A stretch of DNA of 64,000 bases from Haloferax prahovense DSM 18310. Its GTDB lineage: Archaea; Halobacteriota; Halobacteria; Halobacteriales; Haloferacaceae. The first letter of the stretch is position 1. The number at the start of each line of letters is the position of its first letter. The notes under the pieces are model-generated. The model ran no database searches, was not told the origin of the DNA, and was given only the letters and a program-made list of their open reading frames with translations. Both the position numbers and the translations under genes were made by a program. The stretch spans positions 74,461-138,460 of the forward strand of contig NZ_AOLG01000013.1 in the NCBI RefSeq assembly GCF_000336815.1, read 5' to 3'. Of the stretch, positions 25,186-34,513 are shown piece after piece.

Positions 25186-26388
25186 TCAGCGTTCGGCGTC
25201 GTCCAGTCCGCGGAACGCCAGCGTCGAGAAGTTCGGGATGGGCCGCGTCGCCGGCCGGCCCGGCCCGTCGGTGGAGTCGCAGTCCGAGACGCGGCGGACG
25301 ATGCCGAGGTCAGAAAGCTCGTAGAGGACGCGCCGAATGGTCGCGGGCGACAGCGACACCCGCGGCGACGCGGCGATGTTCTCGGTCGCCGCCGAGACGG
25401 AGGCCGTCTCTTCGTCGTCGAGCGCGACGAACGCCCGGAGGACGCGCCGGCGACTCTCGGGGAGCGCGAACACGCGGCCGAGCGAACAGCCGTCGTCGGG
25501 GACGGCGTCGATGCCGGCGCAGACGTACTCGGTGTCGAGGGCGTCCCCGCCGTCGGCGGCGGCGAGCGTCGCCGCCCCGTAGAGCGCCGAGAGCGCGTCG
25601 TGGGCGTCGCCGTCGGCCCACTCGGCCACCTCGCGCGTCGCCTCGTGCGGGAGCGCGTTTCGGGTGACGCCGTCCGAGGCGCGCGCGACGAGGATATCCA
25701 CGAGGCTGTGGCGCTCGTAGGCCGGCACCGCGATGGACGCCGCGTCGGTGGCGTCGGTCGCTCCGTCCCCGTCGTCGCGCTCGCTCGCGTCGCTTCGAGG
25801 GTCGCGGCCGACGGTGAGCACCGAGACGTGCGGCGATACCGACGAGAGCGTCTCGACCGCCGTCGCCGCGGGGTAGGTCTCCGGTTCGTCGACGTGGTCG
25901 ACGGCGACGACCGCGTGTTCGTCGTGGGCGACCCGGTCTGTGAGCCGCTCGCGAAGCGCCTCGACGCCGACGCCCTGCGATGGCACCGGCTCCTCGCAGA
26001 GCGCGTCGAGCGCCGCGTGGAGAAGCGCGAACTCGGTCGAGGCGTCGCGGGAGTCGACGTAGGCGAAGGAGGTCGTCGGTGTGGCGGCGGTGCGCGTGGC
26101 GGTGTGGATGACCGACCGCTGAGAGGGGAGCGCGCTGGAGAGGTGCCCGAAGAGCGTCGCGACGACCGCCGACTTCCCGGCTCCCTTCGGTCCGTGGACG
26201 TGGGCGTCGGACGGCAGGTCGCCGTCGAACACCGGGTCGAGGTGGTCGAGGATGCGTTCGAGCGTCGGCCCGCGGCCGGTCGGCTCGTCGGGGTGGACCG
26301 TCGGGTCGAGCGCGTTCAGGTCCCGGACGAGCCGCCGTCTCGTCCCGCCGCGGCGGCGTCGCCTGGTGATTCTGTCTTCGAGGCGCAT
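25186..26388 (-). CDS. Divergent Orc1/Cdc6-like AAA+ ATPase
   Basis: A 400-residue protein with an Orc1/Cdc6 layout. The N-terminus (RDLNALDPTVHPDEPTGRGPTLERILDHL) is like the archaeal Cdc6 'preinitiator' helix. Walker A is HGPKGAGKS (K72). A weak Walker B reads VVAVDHVDEP, where the expected DE is DH. The lid domain follows, and a C-terminal winged helix covers residues ~310-390 (SRRRVLRAFVALDD ... YELSDLGIVRRV). A sensor-1 Asn is not evident (VLTVGRDP). It may be a regulatory or degenerate paralogue rather than a true initiator. The start at 26388 (MRLEDRI) is chosen because longer frames read through AT-rich non-coding sequence. Its upstream region is shared with the glpA promoter. Confidence 0.7.
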   Translation of the reverse strand: MRLEDRITRRRRRGGTRRRLVRDLNALDPTVHPDEPTGRGPTLERILDHLDPVFDGDLPSDAHVHGPKGAGKSAVVATLFGHLSSALPSQRSVIHTATRTAATPTTSFAYVDSRDASTEFALLHAALDALCEEPVPSQGVGVEALRERLTDRVAHDEHAVVAVDHVDEPETYPAATAVETLSSVSPHVSVLTVGRDPRSDASERDDGDGATDATDAASIAVPAYERHSLVDILVARASDGVTRNALPHEATREVAEWADGDAHDALSALYGAATLAAADGGDALDTEYVCAGIDAVPDDGCSLGRVFALPESRRRVLRAFVALDDEETASVSAATENIAASPRVSLSPATIRRVLYELSDLGIVRRVSDCDSTDGPGRPATRPIPNFSTLAFRGLDDAER

Positions 26389-26743
26389 GGCGTGGAAAGT
26401 CCGTAGCAGACGGTATCCGGCGCACGCGTAAAAATCGACCACTACCGACATCTCCCCTGAGAAATGAGAACATGAAACACGAAAATCGGCCGTCCGGGGC
26501 GCTTCAAAGCCAGTTGAGAGGTTCGTTGCCGGCGGGATTCCCACACCGGACGTAACTAATAAGAACAATAATTTTGAATTATTGTCGTCGTTTCGAATAG
26601 GCGTAGAAACGCCGAGCTACGGTATTCTACGGCCAGTACGATGGCAATCCGGTCGCCGAAGTGGTCCGTTCCGTGAGACGAACGGGGGGCGAGACGAGTG
26701 AAGGTAAAATAAAGTGCCGTCGGTCCTACCTCACGAAAGACAG
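26389..26743. other. Divergent intergenic region between Cdc6-like gene and glpA
   Basis: About 355 nt with no gene. The section 26550-26600 is AT-rich and holds a perfect 19-bp palindrome. A TAAAATAAA element at 26705-26713 is the probable glpA TATA box, giving a short leader of about 10-15 nt. I see no repeated origin-recognition-box sequence, so an origin is not supported. Confidence 0.5.
26566..26584. promoter_or_regulatory. 19-bp palindrome upstream of glpA
   Basis: CAATAATT-TTG-AATTATTG has perfect 8-bp arms around a 3-nt centre. It sits about 120 nt upstream of the glpA TATA element and about 180 nt from the Cdc6-like start. The size and symmetry are typical of a dimeric repressor or activator site. 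Confidence 0.5.
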
Positions 26744-28528
26744 ATGAAAAAATCGCCGAGCGTCCTCGTCATTGGCGGAGGGTCGACCGGCACGGGCATC
26801 GCGCGCGACCTCGCGATGCGCGGGCTGGACGTGACCCTCGTCGAGAAGGGGAATCTCACACACGGGACGACGGGGCGGATGCACGGACTCCTCCACAGCG
26901 GGGGCCGGTACGCGGTGTCGGACCAGCCGTCCGCCAAGGAGTGTATCGAGGAAAACCGGGTCCTGCGGCGAATCGCCGGCCACTGCGTCGAGATGACGGG
27001 CGGGCTGTTCGTCCAGCGCCCCGAGGACTCCGACGAGTACTTCGAGAAGAAGCTGGAGGGCTGTCGCGAGTGCGGCATCCCCGCCGAGGTGCTGTCCGCC
27101 GAGGAGGCGCGCGAGATAGAGCCGTACCTCGCGAAGGACATCAAGCGCGCCATCAAGGTTCCGGACGGCGCGGTCGACCCGTTCCGCCTCTGCGTGGCGA
27201 ACGCCGCGAGCGCCGTCGAACACGGCGCGCGCATCGAGACGCACTCAGAGGTCACGGACGTGCTCGTCGAGGACGGCGAGGTCGTCGGCGTCGAGGTCAC
27301 CCACCAGACCGGCACCGGGCCCTACGTCCACGGCGAACCCGGAGAAGTCGAGGAAATCCGCGCCGACTACGTCGTCAACGCGACGGGCGCGTGGGCCGGC
27401 CAAATCGGTGACCTCGCCGGCGTCGACGTGGAAGTCCGCCCGTCGAAGGGCGTCATGACCATCATGAACACCCGGCAGGTCGACACGGTCGTCAACCGCT
27501 GTCGGCCGAAGGGCGACGCCGACATCATCGTCCCGCACGAGACGACGTGCATCCTCGGGACGACCGACGAGGAGGTCGAGGACCCGGAGGACTACCCCGA
27601 GGAGGGCTGGGAGGTCGACCTGATGATAGAGACGCTGTCGGAGCTCGTGCCCATGCTGGCCGAGGCGCGGACGATTCGCTCCTTCTGGGGCGTCCGTCCG
27701 CTGTACGAGCCGCCGGGCACCGGCACGGAGGACCCGACGGACATCACCCGCGAGTTCTTCCTGCTCGACCACGACGACCGCGACGACCTGCCGGGCATGA
27801 CGAGTATCGTCGGCGGCAAGCTCACGACCTACCGGATGATGGCCGAGCAGATTTCGGACCACGTCTGCGAGAAGCTCGACGTGGAGGCCGAGTGCCGCAC
27901 CGCCGACGTGCCGCTGCCGGGCAGCGAGGACTTCACCGTCCTCCGCGACTACATGGACGACTTCGGCCTGCGGTCGCCCATCGGCCGCCGGTCGGCCCAG
28001 CGGCTCGGCTCGCGCGCCGACGAGGTGCTCAACAGCGTCGACCCCAACCCGGTCGTCTGCGAGTGCGAGGCCGTCACCCGCGCCGAGATTCAGGACTCTC
28101 TCGACACCGCGGGTACGGAGCTCAACTCCGTGCGCATCCAGACGCGCGCCTCGATGGGCAACTGTCAGGGCGCGATTTGCTGTCACCGGATGGCGAACGA
28201 ACTCGCCCCCGAGTACGACGAGGAGACCATTCGCGCGTCCCTCGACGACCTCTACCAAGAGCGCTGGAAGGGCGAGCGCCACGCGATGTGGGGCACGCAG
28301 CTCTCACAGACCGCGCTGAAGCACATGCTCCACGCGACGACGATGAACCGCGACGAGGACCCCGCGGCGGCCGACGCCGACATCGACTTCGCCGCCTTCG
28401 ACGACGGCGGTGCCTCGGAGGGCGACGCCTCGGGCGTCGCGTCCGGCGGCGCGGTCGCGGACGGCGGCCGCGAGCGAACCGACCGCGCGGGCGACGACGC
28501 GCTCGGAGGTGCCGATGGCGATAACTGA
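26744..28528 (+). CDS. glpA: Anaerobic-type glycerol-3-phosphate dehydrogenase subunit A
   Basis: A 594-residue FAD-dependent catalytic subunit that oxidises sn-glycerol-3-phosphate to dihydroxyacetone phosphate. The N-terminal dinucleotide-binding motif is [21 protein letters not shown]. The DAO-fold body includes [23 protein letters not shown] and SFWGVRPLY. The C-terminus carries a BFD-like [2Fe-2S] domain ([16 protein letters not shown] ... [11 protein letters not shown]) and a low-complexity Gly/Ala/Asp tail. The start at 26744 (MKKSPSV) is preferred over an in-frame start at 26714, which overlaps the promoter. It overlaps glpB by 14 nt, so glpABC is one operon. Haloferax uses it in glycerol catabolism. 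Confidence 0.92.
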   Translation: MKKSPSVLVIGGGSTGTGIARDLAMRGLDVTLVEKGNLTHGTTGRMHGLLHSGGRYAVSDQPSAKECIEENRVLRRIAGHCVEMTGGLFVQRPEDSDEYFEKKLEGCRECGIPAEVLSAEEAREIEPYLAKDIKRAIKVPDGAVDPFRLCVANAASAVEHGARIETHSEVTDVLVEDGEVVGVEVTHQTGTGPYVHGEPGEVEEIRADYVVNATGAWAGQIGDLAGVDVEVRPSKGVMTIMNTRQVDTVVNRCRPKGDADIIVPHETTCILGTTDEEVEDPEDYPEEGWEVDLMIETLSELVPMLAEARTIRSFWGVRPLYEPPGTGTEDPTDITREFFLLDHDDRDDLPGMTSIVGGKLTTYRMMAEQISDHVCEKLDVEAECRTADVPLPGSEDFTVLRDYMDDFGLRSPIGRRSAQRLGSRADEVLNSVDPNPVVCECEAVTRAEIQDSLDTAGTELNSVRIQTRASMGNCQGAICCHRMANELAPEYDEETIRASLDDLYQERWKGERHAMWGTQLSQTALKHMLHATTMNRDEDPAAADADIDFAAFDDGGASEGDASGVASGGAVADGGRERTDRAGDDALGGADGDN

Positions 28529-29783
28529 CGACGTGCTCGTCATCGGCGGCGGCATCGCCGCCTGCACGGCCGCGCTCTCGGCCGCGGAGACGGGCGCTCG
28601 CGTGCGCCTGCTCGCCCACAAGAAGAGCACGCTCCGGCAGGCCAGCGGCCTCGTCGACGTGCTCGGCTACGCCGGCGGCGACGGTCCACTCTCGGACCCC
28701 TCCGCCGGCCTCGACGCGCTCCCGGAGGGTCACCCCTACCACGTCGTCGGCGAGGACGGCGTCCGCGCCGGCCTCCGCATCTTCGACGAGGCGGTCGGCG
28801 ACGCCTACCGCGGCGGCCACACGGACTCGAACGCGCTCGTGATGACCCACGGCGGCGCGGTGAAGCCGACCGCGCGCTACCCCGAGTCGGTCGCGCCCGG
28901 TCTCGCCAGTTCGTCCGGCGACATGCTCTTGGTCGGCTTTGCGGGCCTCACGGACTTCGACGCGCCCGTCGCGGCCGACCACCTGACGGCCGCCGGCGTG
29001 CCGTTTTCTGCCCGCGGCGTCACCGTCGAGTTCCCCAAGCGGTTCCGCGCCGACGCCAAGGTGACGCGGTTCGCCAAGGCACTCGACCGCGACGAGGAAG
29101 TCGACGGCGGCACGGTCCGCTCCGTCGTCGCCGACACGGTCGCCGAGAAACTGGACGGCGAGTCGCGCGTCGGCTTCCCCGCGATGCTCGGCGACGACCA
29201 CGACGAGGACGTCCGCGCGGAGCTTTCGGACCGCCTCGGCGTCCCCGTCTTCGAGGTGCCGACCGGCCCGCCGAGCCTGCTCGGGCTCAAGCTCGAAGAC
29301 ATGCTGTTCGACGCGCTCGACGAGGCGGGCGTCCGCATCTCGGCGGGCAACCCGGCGGTCGACTTCGAGGCCGAAGACGGCCGCGTCGAGACGGTCATCG
29401 TCGACCAGAAGAGCCGGCCGACACCCTACTCGGCCGACCAGGTCGTCCTCGCCACGGGCGGCCTCGTCGGCAAGGGCCTCGACTCCGACCGAGAGTCGGT
29501 CACTGAGCCCGTCTTCGGCTGTCACGTCCCGCACCCCGAGGACCGCTACGACTGGTCCGAACCCGAGGCGTTCGGCGACCACGCGTTCGCGCGCTTCGGC
29601 GTCGTCCCCGACGCCGAACTTCGACCGACCGACGAAGACGGCGAACCGCACTTCGAGAACCTGCGCGCCGCGGGCGGCGTCGTCGGCGGTGCCGACGTGG
29701 CGCGCGAGAAATCCGCGAGCGGCGTCTCCTTGGCGACGGGTGCCGTCGCCGGCCGACTCGCGGGCGAGGAGGCAACCAGATGA
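28515..29783 (+). CDS. glpB: Glycerol-3-phosphate dehydrogenase subunit B
   Basis: A 422-residue flavoprotein subunit with the N-terminal nucleotide-binding motif [22 protein letters not shown] and a C-terminal [13 protein letters not shown] plus [25 protein letters not shown]. The last segment is the FAD-contacting end typical of GlpB. It acts with GlpA and membrane-associated GlpC to pass electrons to the quinone pool. The ATG lies inside the end of glpA, and its stop overlaps the glpC start (ATGA), so translation of all three is coupled. Confidence 0.9.
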   Translation: MAITDDVLVIGGGIAACTAALSAAETGARVRLLAHKKSTLRQASGLVDVLGYAGGDGPLSDPSAGLDALPEGHPYHVVGEDGVRAGLRIFDEAVGDAYRGGHTDSNALVMTHGGAVKPTARYPESVAPGLASSSGDMLLVGFAGLTDFDAPVAADHLTAAGVPFSARGVTVEFPKRFRADAKVTRFAKALDRDEEVDGGTVRSVVADTVAEKLDGESRVGFPAMLGDDHDEDVRAELSDRLGVPVFEVPTGPPSLLGLKLEDMLFDALDEAGVRISAGNPAVDFEAEDGRVETVIVDQKSRPTPYSADQVVLATGGLVGKGLDSDRESVTEPVFGCHVPHPEDRYDWSEPEAFGDHAFARFGVVPDAELRPTDEDGEPHFENLRAAGGVVGGADVAREKSASGVSLATGAVAGRLAGEEATR

Positions 29784-31090
29784 GTGACGCAGAATCCCCA
29801 GGCAACCCGACGCTGACCCCCGACGCACAGACAGACGACTTCGAGGCCGTCGAGGTGTTCCCCGACAGCACCGACATGGACCTCCGACCGGGCGCGGACA
29901 ACTGTTACAAGTGCACCGCCTGCGACGTGTCCTGCCCGGTCGCGGAAGTCGACGACGAGTTCCCCGGGCCGAAGTTCCAGGGCCCGGAGCAATGGCGGCT
30001 CAAGCGCAAGGAAGACGAGGCCGTCGACGACTCCATCATGTCGTGTTCGAACTGCATGCGCTGTGACGACGCCTGTCCCTCGGGCGTCCCGCTCAGCCAG
30101 ATGCACAACACGGCCCGCGGCGAGTACGTCGACGAGGAGATGGACAAGCTCTCGCGGGAGTACATCCGCAACCGCATCCTCGCCAACTACGGCACGCTCG
30201 CCCAGTTGGGCAGCATGTTCCCCCGGCTGGCGAACGCCGTCATGGGCAACTCGGTCGTCCAGCAGATAAACGAGAAGGTGCTCGGCATCACGGCCGAGCG
30301 CGACTTCCCCGAGTTCGCCACCCAGACGTTCCGCGAGTGGTGGAACGAACGCGGCGGCCCGCAGGTCCGCTCCGAGGAGAAGCGCGTCGCCTACTTCCAC
30401 GGCTGTTACTCCAACTACAACACACCCGAGGTGGGCAAGGCGATGGTCCGCCTCTTCGAGTCGTTCGGCTACGAGGTCGTCGTCCCCAAACAGCGCTGTT
30501 CGGGGACGCCGATGTTCGCAAACGGCATGCTCGACGACGCAAAGCGCGCCGCCGGCATCAACGTCGAGAACTTCGCGGGGCTCATCCCCGAGGGCTACGA
30601 CATCATCGCGTCGTGTACCTCCTGTTCGATGTCGCTCCGCCAGGAGTACCCCGAGCTGTTCGACATCGACGGCATCGAGGACCTCTCGGCGCACACCTAC
30701 GAGGCGCTCGAGTACCTGCGCATCCACGAGGACCTCGAAAGCGAGATTCGAGAAGCGTCCGTCGAGGACCAGTCGTTCGCGTACCACGCGCCGTGTCACG
30801 GCCGCAATCAGGGTCTCGACCGGCAGGCGGTCGAGCTGTTCCGCCAGCTCGACGGTGTCGACATCGAGGACGTGGGCGACTCCTGTTCCGGCATCTCCGG
30901 TACCTACGGCTGGAAGGAAGAGAAGTACGACAAGTCGATGCAGATCGGCGCGGACATGTTCGACCACATGGAGCACGCGCAGGGGAACGTCGGCATGACC
31001 GAGTGCCCCACCTGCTCGATGCAGATGGAGCACGGAACGGGCTACGACATCAAACACCCGCTCCAGCTCCTCGAAGAGGCGTTGGTCTGA
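29780..31090 (+). CDS. glpC: Glycerol-3-phosphate dehydrogenase subunit C (iron-sulfur)
   Basis: A 436-residue electron-transfer subunit. Two [4Fe-4S] motifs are CYKCTACDVSCPV and CSNCMRCDDACPS (residues ~38-105), followed by two CCG domains with cysteine-rich motifs (FHGCYSNYNTP ... RCSGTPMFANG; SCTSCSMSLRQEYP; HAPCHGRNQG; DSCSGISGTYGW; ECPTCSMQMEHGTG). These anchor the complex to the membrane and pass electrons to quinone. The start overlaps the glpB stop. About 95 nt downstream is a strong stem-loop that probably ends the operon transcript. Confidence 0.92.
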   Translation: MSDAESPGNPTLTPDAQTDDFEAVEVFPDSTDMDLRPGADNCYKCTACDVSCPVAEVDDEFPGPKFQGPEQWRLKRKEDEAVDDSIMSCSNCMRCDDACPSGVPLSQMHNTARGEYVDEEMDKLSREYIRNRILANYGTLAQLGSMFPRLANAVMGNSVVQQINEKVLGITAERDFPEFATQTFREWWNERGGPQVRSEEKRVAYFHGCYSNYNTPEVGKAMVRLFESFGYEVVVPKQRCSGTPMFANGMLDDAKRAAGINVENFAGLIPEGYDIIASCTSCSMSLRQEYPELFDIDGIEDLSAHTYEALEYLRIHEDLESEIREASVEDQSFAYHAPCHGRNQGLDRQAVELFRQLDGVDIEDVGDSCSGISGTYGWKEEKYDKSMQIGADMFDHMEHAQGNVGMTECPTCSMQMEHGTGYDIKHPLQLLEEALV

Positions 31091-31182
31091 CACGCGCGCA
31101 CGGCTGACGAACGACTTCGTTCGAGCGCCGGACCACTCGAACGCCGTCGCGCTCGGCGCGCGCGCCGATTCGACGGGGACTT

Positions 31183-31212
31183 TCCGGTGATTGTTGCTTG
31201 TTAATCACCGGA
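31183..31212 (+). terminator. Stem-loop downstream of glpABC
   Basis: TCCGGTGATT and AATCACCGGA form a perfect 10-bp stem with a 10-nt loop, followed by TTTGTCC. It lies 93 nt past the glpC stop and about 170 nt before the glpK TATA element. It is a candidate processing or termination signal; an operator role cannot be excluded. Confidence 0.5.
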
Positions 31213-31275
31213 TTTGTCCGTCGTTCGACCGAATCGTCCGTTTTGTCCGCCCGATTCTGTCCTCGATTAAAACGG

Positions 31276-31301
31276 GTGAAATAGTGCCCGTGTGAAATAG
31301 T
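31276..31301 (+). repeat. Direct repeat of GTGAAATAGT upstream of glpK
   Basis: Two identical 10-mers (31276-31285 and 31292-31301) with 16-nt periodicity, about 80-100 nt upstream of the glpK TATA element. They could be activator binding sites for glycerol-responsive expression. No other function is apparent. Confidence 0.4.
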
Positions 31302-31380
31302 AGACGCCATATTCTGGTGTTTCAGACCTTGTAATGCAATTTCATTCTCCACAATATACAGGCCAGTAGTAAAGAAACAT

Positions 31381-31392
31381 TTATCATATAAT
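31381..31392 (+). promoter_or_regulatory. TATA element of glpK
   Basis: TTATCATATAAT is the strongest TATA-like sequence before glpK. It is about 65 nt from the ATG, predicting an mRNA leader of about 35-40 nt, unlike the mostly leaderless genes in this window. Confidence 0.5.
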
Positions 31393-31415
31393 TTGTACAC
31401 GTTTGTAGTGGTAGG

Positions 31416-31432
31416 ACTCTCACACCGAGAGT
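31416..31432 (+). promoter_or_regulatory. Leader hairpin of glpK mRNA
   Basis: ACTCTC-ACACC-GAGAGT is a perfect 6-bp hairpin that falls inside the predicted leader, ending 21 nt before the start codon. It may affect mRNA stability or translation; it could also be a DNA operator. Confidence 0.4.
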
Positions 31433-31453
31433 TCGTATCGAGGTTGGTTAGAA

Positions 31454-32986
31454 ATGTCAGGAGAAACTTACGTCGGTGCCATCGACCAGGGTACCACAGG
31501 CACGCGGTTCATGGTGTTCGACCACGACGGCAAGGTGGTCGCCAACGCCTACGAGAAGCACGAACAGATCTACCCAGAGCCCGGTTGGGTCGAACACGAC
31601 GCGAACGAGATTTGGGAGAACACGAAGAAAGTCATCGATGCGGCGCTCGGAAGCGCCGGACTCGACGCCGAGCAGTTGGAAGCCATCGGTATCACGAACC
31701 AGCGCGAGACGACGCTCATCTGGGACCGCGAGACCGGACAGCCGATTCACAACGCCATCGTCTGGCAGGACCGTCGGACGACCGACCGCATCGAGACGCT
31801 CGAGGCGGACGGCAAGACCGACGACGTACGCGCGAAGACGGGTCTCGAGCCCGACGCGTACTTCTCCGCGACGAAAGCCGAGTGGCTGCTGGACAACTCC
31901 GACCCCATCAAGCTCCAGCGCTCCCGACCCGAAGATATCCGAGACCGCGCCGCCGACGGCGAACTCGCCTTCGGGACCATCGACACGTGGCTCATCTACA
32001 ATCTGACGGGGAACCACATCACGGACGTGACGAACGCGTCGCGGACCATGCTGTTCAACATCCACGACATGGAGTGGGACGACGAACTCTTAGAGGAATT
32101 CAACGTCCCGCGCGAACTTCTCCCCGAGGTCCGCCCGTCGTCCGACGACGACCACTACGGCGAGACCGACGCGGACAGCTTCCTCGGCGCGGAAGTCCCC
32201 GTCGCCGGCGCGCTCGGCGACCAGCAGGCCGCGCTGTTCGGCCAGACCTGTTTCGACGCCGGCGACGCGAAGAACACCTACGGTACCGGTTCGTTCATGC
32301 TGATGAACACCGGCGAAGAGGCGGTCATGTCCGAACACGGCCTCCTCACCACCGTCGGCTTCCAGCGCTCCGGTGAGCCGGTCCAGTACGCCCTCGAAGG
32401 CTCCATCTTCATCACCGGCGCGGCAATCGAGTGGCTCGAAGACATGACGCTCATCGACAACGCCGCCGAGTCCGAGAAGCTCGCTCGGTCGGTCGAGTCC
32501 ACCGACGGCGTCTACTTCGTCCCCGCGTTCACGGGCCTCGGCGCGCCCCACTGGGACCAGCGCGCCCGCGGCACCATCGTCGGCATGACCCGCGGCACCC
32601 GCCGCGAGCACATCGTCCGCGCGACGCTCGAGTCCATCGCGTTCCAGACGCGCGACGTGGCCGAGGCGATGGAGTCCGACAGCGACATCGACCTCTCCAG
32701 CCTCCGCGTCGACGGCGGCGCGGTCAAGAACAACTTCCTCTGTCAGCTCCAGTCGAACATCCTCGACACGGAGATCGTCCGCCCGCAGGTCGACGAGACG
32801 ACCGCCCTCGGCGCGGCCTACGCCGCCGGCCTCGCCGTCGGCTACTGGGAGACGCTCGACGAACTCCGCGAGAACTGGCAGGTCGACCGCGAGTTCGCCC
32901 CGAAAGACCCACAGAACGTCGAAGCGCGCTACGGCCGCTGGAAAGAGGCCGTCGACCGCTCGCTCGACTGGGCCCGGGAGGAGTAA
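31454..32986 (+). CDS. glpK: Glycerol kinase
   Basis: A 510-residue FGGY-family kinase that phosphorylates glycerol to sn-glycerol-3-phosphate with ATP. Signatures: the N-terminal phosphate-1 motif YVGAIDQGTTGTRFMVFDHDG, ITNQRETTLIWDRETGQP, the GDQQAALFGQ motif, TYGTGSFMLMNTG, and ESIAFQTRDVAEAM / RVDGGAVKNNFLCQLQ near the C-terminus, the conserved FGGY end. It is the entry step of glycerol catabolism here; its product feeds GlpABC. It is followed after 3 nt by the putative transporter gene, which forms its operon partner. Confidence 0.95.
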   Translation: MSGETYVGAIDQGTTGTRFMVFDHDGKVVANAYEKHEQIYPEPGWVEHDANEIWENTKKVIDAALGSAGLDAEQLEAIGITNQRETTLIWDRETGQPIHNAIVWQDRRTTDRIETLEADGKTDDVRAKTGLEPDAYFSATKAEWLLDNSDPIKLQRSRPEDIRDRAADGELAFGTIDTWLIYNLTGNHITDVTNASRTMLFNIHDMEWDDELLEEFNVPRELLPEVRPSSDDDHYGETDADSFLGAEVPVAGALGDQQAALFGQTCFDAGDAKNTYGTGSFMLMNTGEEAVMSEHGLLTTVGFQRSGEPVQYALEGSIFITGAAIEWLEDMTLIDNAAESEKLARSVESTDGVYFVPAFTGLGAPHWDQRARGTIVGMTRGTRREHIVRATLESIAFQTRDVAEAMESDSDIDLSSLRVDGGAVKNNFLCQLQSNILDTEIVRPQVDETTALGAAYAAGLAVGYWETLDELRENWQVDREFAPKDPQNVEARYGRWKEAVDRSLDWAREE

Positions 32987-32989
32987 CTC

Positions 32990-34054
32990 GTGTTCGAAAC
33001 ATTCGCACTCCAGATTCCGGTCATCGGCGTCAGCGCCGAACGATTCGTCGTCCTCCTGCTCGCGGCGTTCGCGGGCGGTATGTTCGGCGCGGCCATCGGC
33101 GCACTGCCGTCGTTCATCTTCACCGGCTTCGTCGTGCTGCTCGGCGAGACGGCGGGCATCGTCATCCGACAGTTCGAAGGAGCCGACCTCATCACCGCAG
33201 GTGAACTCGGCACGGGTATCACCGGCAGTATCGGGTTCGGCCCGTTCGTCGGCCCGCACATCGCCTTCGCCGGCGGCGTCGCCGCCAGCGCCTACGCGGG
33301 CAAGCGGTACGCGGACATGGACCCCAGCGAGGGCGGCTACCACTTCGGTAAGGACATCACGTACGCGTTCGGCACGCAGCCCGACATCCTCGCAGTCGGC
33401 GGCCTCTTCGGCGTCCTCGGGCTCCTCATCTCCCGCATCGCGGGAGGTATCGGCCTCCCGCTCGACAGCGTCGCACTGTCCGTCATGACGACGGCGTTCA
33501 TCGCGCGTATCGCCTTCGGCTACCCGCTCATCGGCTCGCCCGCCGGCAGCGGCCTCCTCGACATGTCGCCGTTCGAGAAGGGAACGATGCGCGGCGACGG
33601 GAGCGGCCGGCCCGCGACCGAACCGTGGCTCCCCCACCAGTACAAGTGGGTCAACATCGTTGTCATCGGTCTCGGAGCCGGTATCCTCGGCGGCTGGACG
33701 TGGCTCATCACGGAGAGCTTCTTCCTCGCCTACGGTATCTCCGCGGCCAGCCTGCTGTTCTTGAACCTCGGCGTCGAGAAGATACCCGTCACCCACCACA
33801 TCACTCTCGGTGGGTCGGCGTTCGGAGCCGTCGCCGCCCCGATGGTCGGCGGGAGCGAACCGCTCATCATCGTCGCCGCCGCGGTCGGTGGTCTCATCGG
33901 CGCGCTGCTCGGCGAGGTCACCCAGCGCGTGGCCTACGCGCACTCCGGAACGCACGTGGACCCACCGGCGATGTCGATTACCATCTACTCGCTGCTCATC
34001 GGCGTGCTGTTCCTGCTCGGGGCCATCCCCAACTCGGCGTACCTCGGGCTCTAA
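32990..34054 (+). CDS. Putative glycerol transport membrane protein
   Basis: A 354-residue integral membrane protein with about nine hydrophobic segments. No domain name comes to mind. Gly-rich segments (GFGPFVGPHIAFAGGVAAS; GGSAFGAVAAPMVGGSEPL) suggest a channel or carrier. It starts with GTG three bases after glpK, within the same operon, so the natural role is glycerol (or glycerol-phosphate) uptake. In Haloferax volcanii the gene at this place is described as the putative glycerol transporter, sometimes called glpX; that name normally denotes an unrelated fructose bisphosphatase, so I leave the symbol empty. Confidence 0.7.
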   Translation: MFETFALQIPVIGVSAERFVVLLLAAFAGGMFGAAIGALPSFIFTGFVVLLGETAGIVIRQFEGADLITAGELGTGITGSIGFGPFVGPHIAFAGGVAASAYAGKRYADMDPSEGGYHFGKDITYAFGTQPDILAVGGLFGVLGLLISRIAGGIGLPLDSVALSVMTTAFIARIAFGYPLIGSPAGSGLLDMSPFEKGTMRGDGSGRPATEPWLPHQYKWVNIVVIGLGAGILGGWTWLITESFFLAYGISAASLLFLNLGVEKIPVTHHITLGGSAFGAVAAPMVGGSEPLIIVAAAVGGLIGALLGEVTQRVAYAHSGTHVDPPAMSITIYSLLIGVLFLLGAIPNSAYLGL

Positions 34055-34154
34055 CCGCCCCGGACGCCCCCGGCCCCGCACACGTCGTTCACAATTTTTC
34101 TGCGACGCGTTCCGCAACCGGTAGCGATAACGCTCCCCGGTCGATACCGAACGT

Positions 34155-34430
34155 ATGGAACGCATCGTCGCCGTCGTCCCGAAAGACGGCCTCCACGCCC
34201 GTCCCGCCTCCCAGTTCGTCGAGACCGCGAACTCCTTCGACGCCGACGTACAGCTCGGCCGCGCCGACGAGGACGACCTCGTCCCCGCCGCCAGCATGCT
34301 CGCGGTCACCGGCCTCGGCGTCGGTCACGGCGAGGAGATTCGCCTCGTCGCAGAGGGCGACGACGCGGAAGCGGCGCTCGACGCCCTCGAAGCAGTGCTC
34401 TCGACGCCCGAAGCCGGCGACGAAGAATAG
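34155..34430 (+). CDS. ptsH2: Phosphocarrier protein HPr
   Basis: A 91-residue HPr. The phosphorylated histidine is H14 in PKDGLHARPASQFVE, and the regulatory Ser region reads VPAASMLAVTGLGVGHGEEI. It carries phosphate from enzyme I. The convergent dhaMLK operon encodes the EIIA-like DhaM that HPr can phosphorylate, so I infer that it serves the dihydroxyacetone kinase. ATG at 34155. Confidence 0.88.
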   Translation: MERIVAVVPKDGLHARPASQFVETANSFDADVQLGRADEDDLVPAASMLAVTGLGVGHGEEIRLVAEGDDAEAALDALEAVLSTPEAGDEE

Positions 34431-34513
34431 GAAACGCCGGTCCGGGTCCGCCCCGCGGCGGTGTCTTTTTTCCGCACGCGTCGCCGACTGCGGCCGGGTC
34501 GCCAGCCGGCCGC

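Noticed and set aside
26389..26743. Replication origin next to the Cdc6-like gene
   Set aside because: One AT-rich palindrome only; no repeated origin-recognition boxes were seen and the ATPase is divergent.
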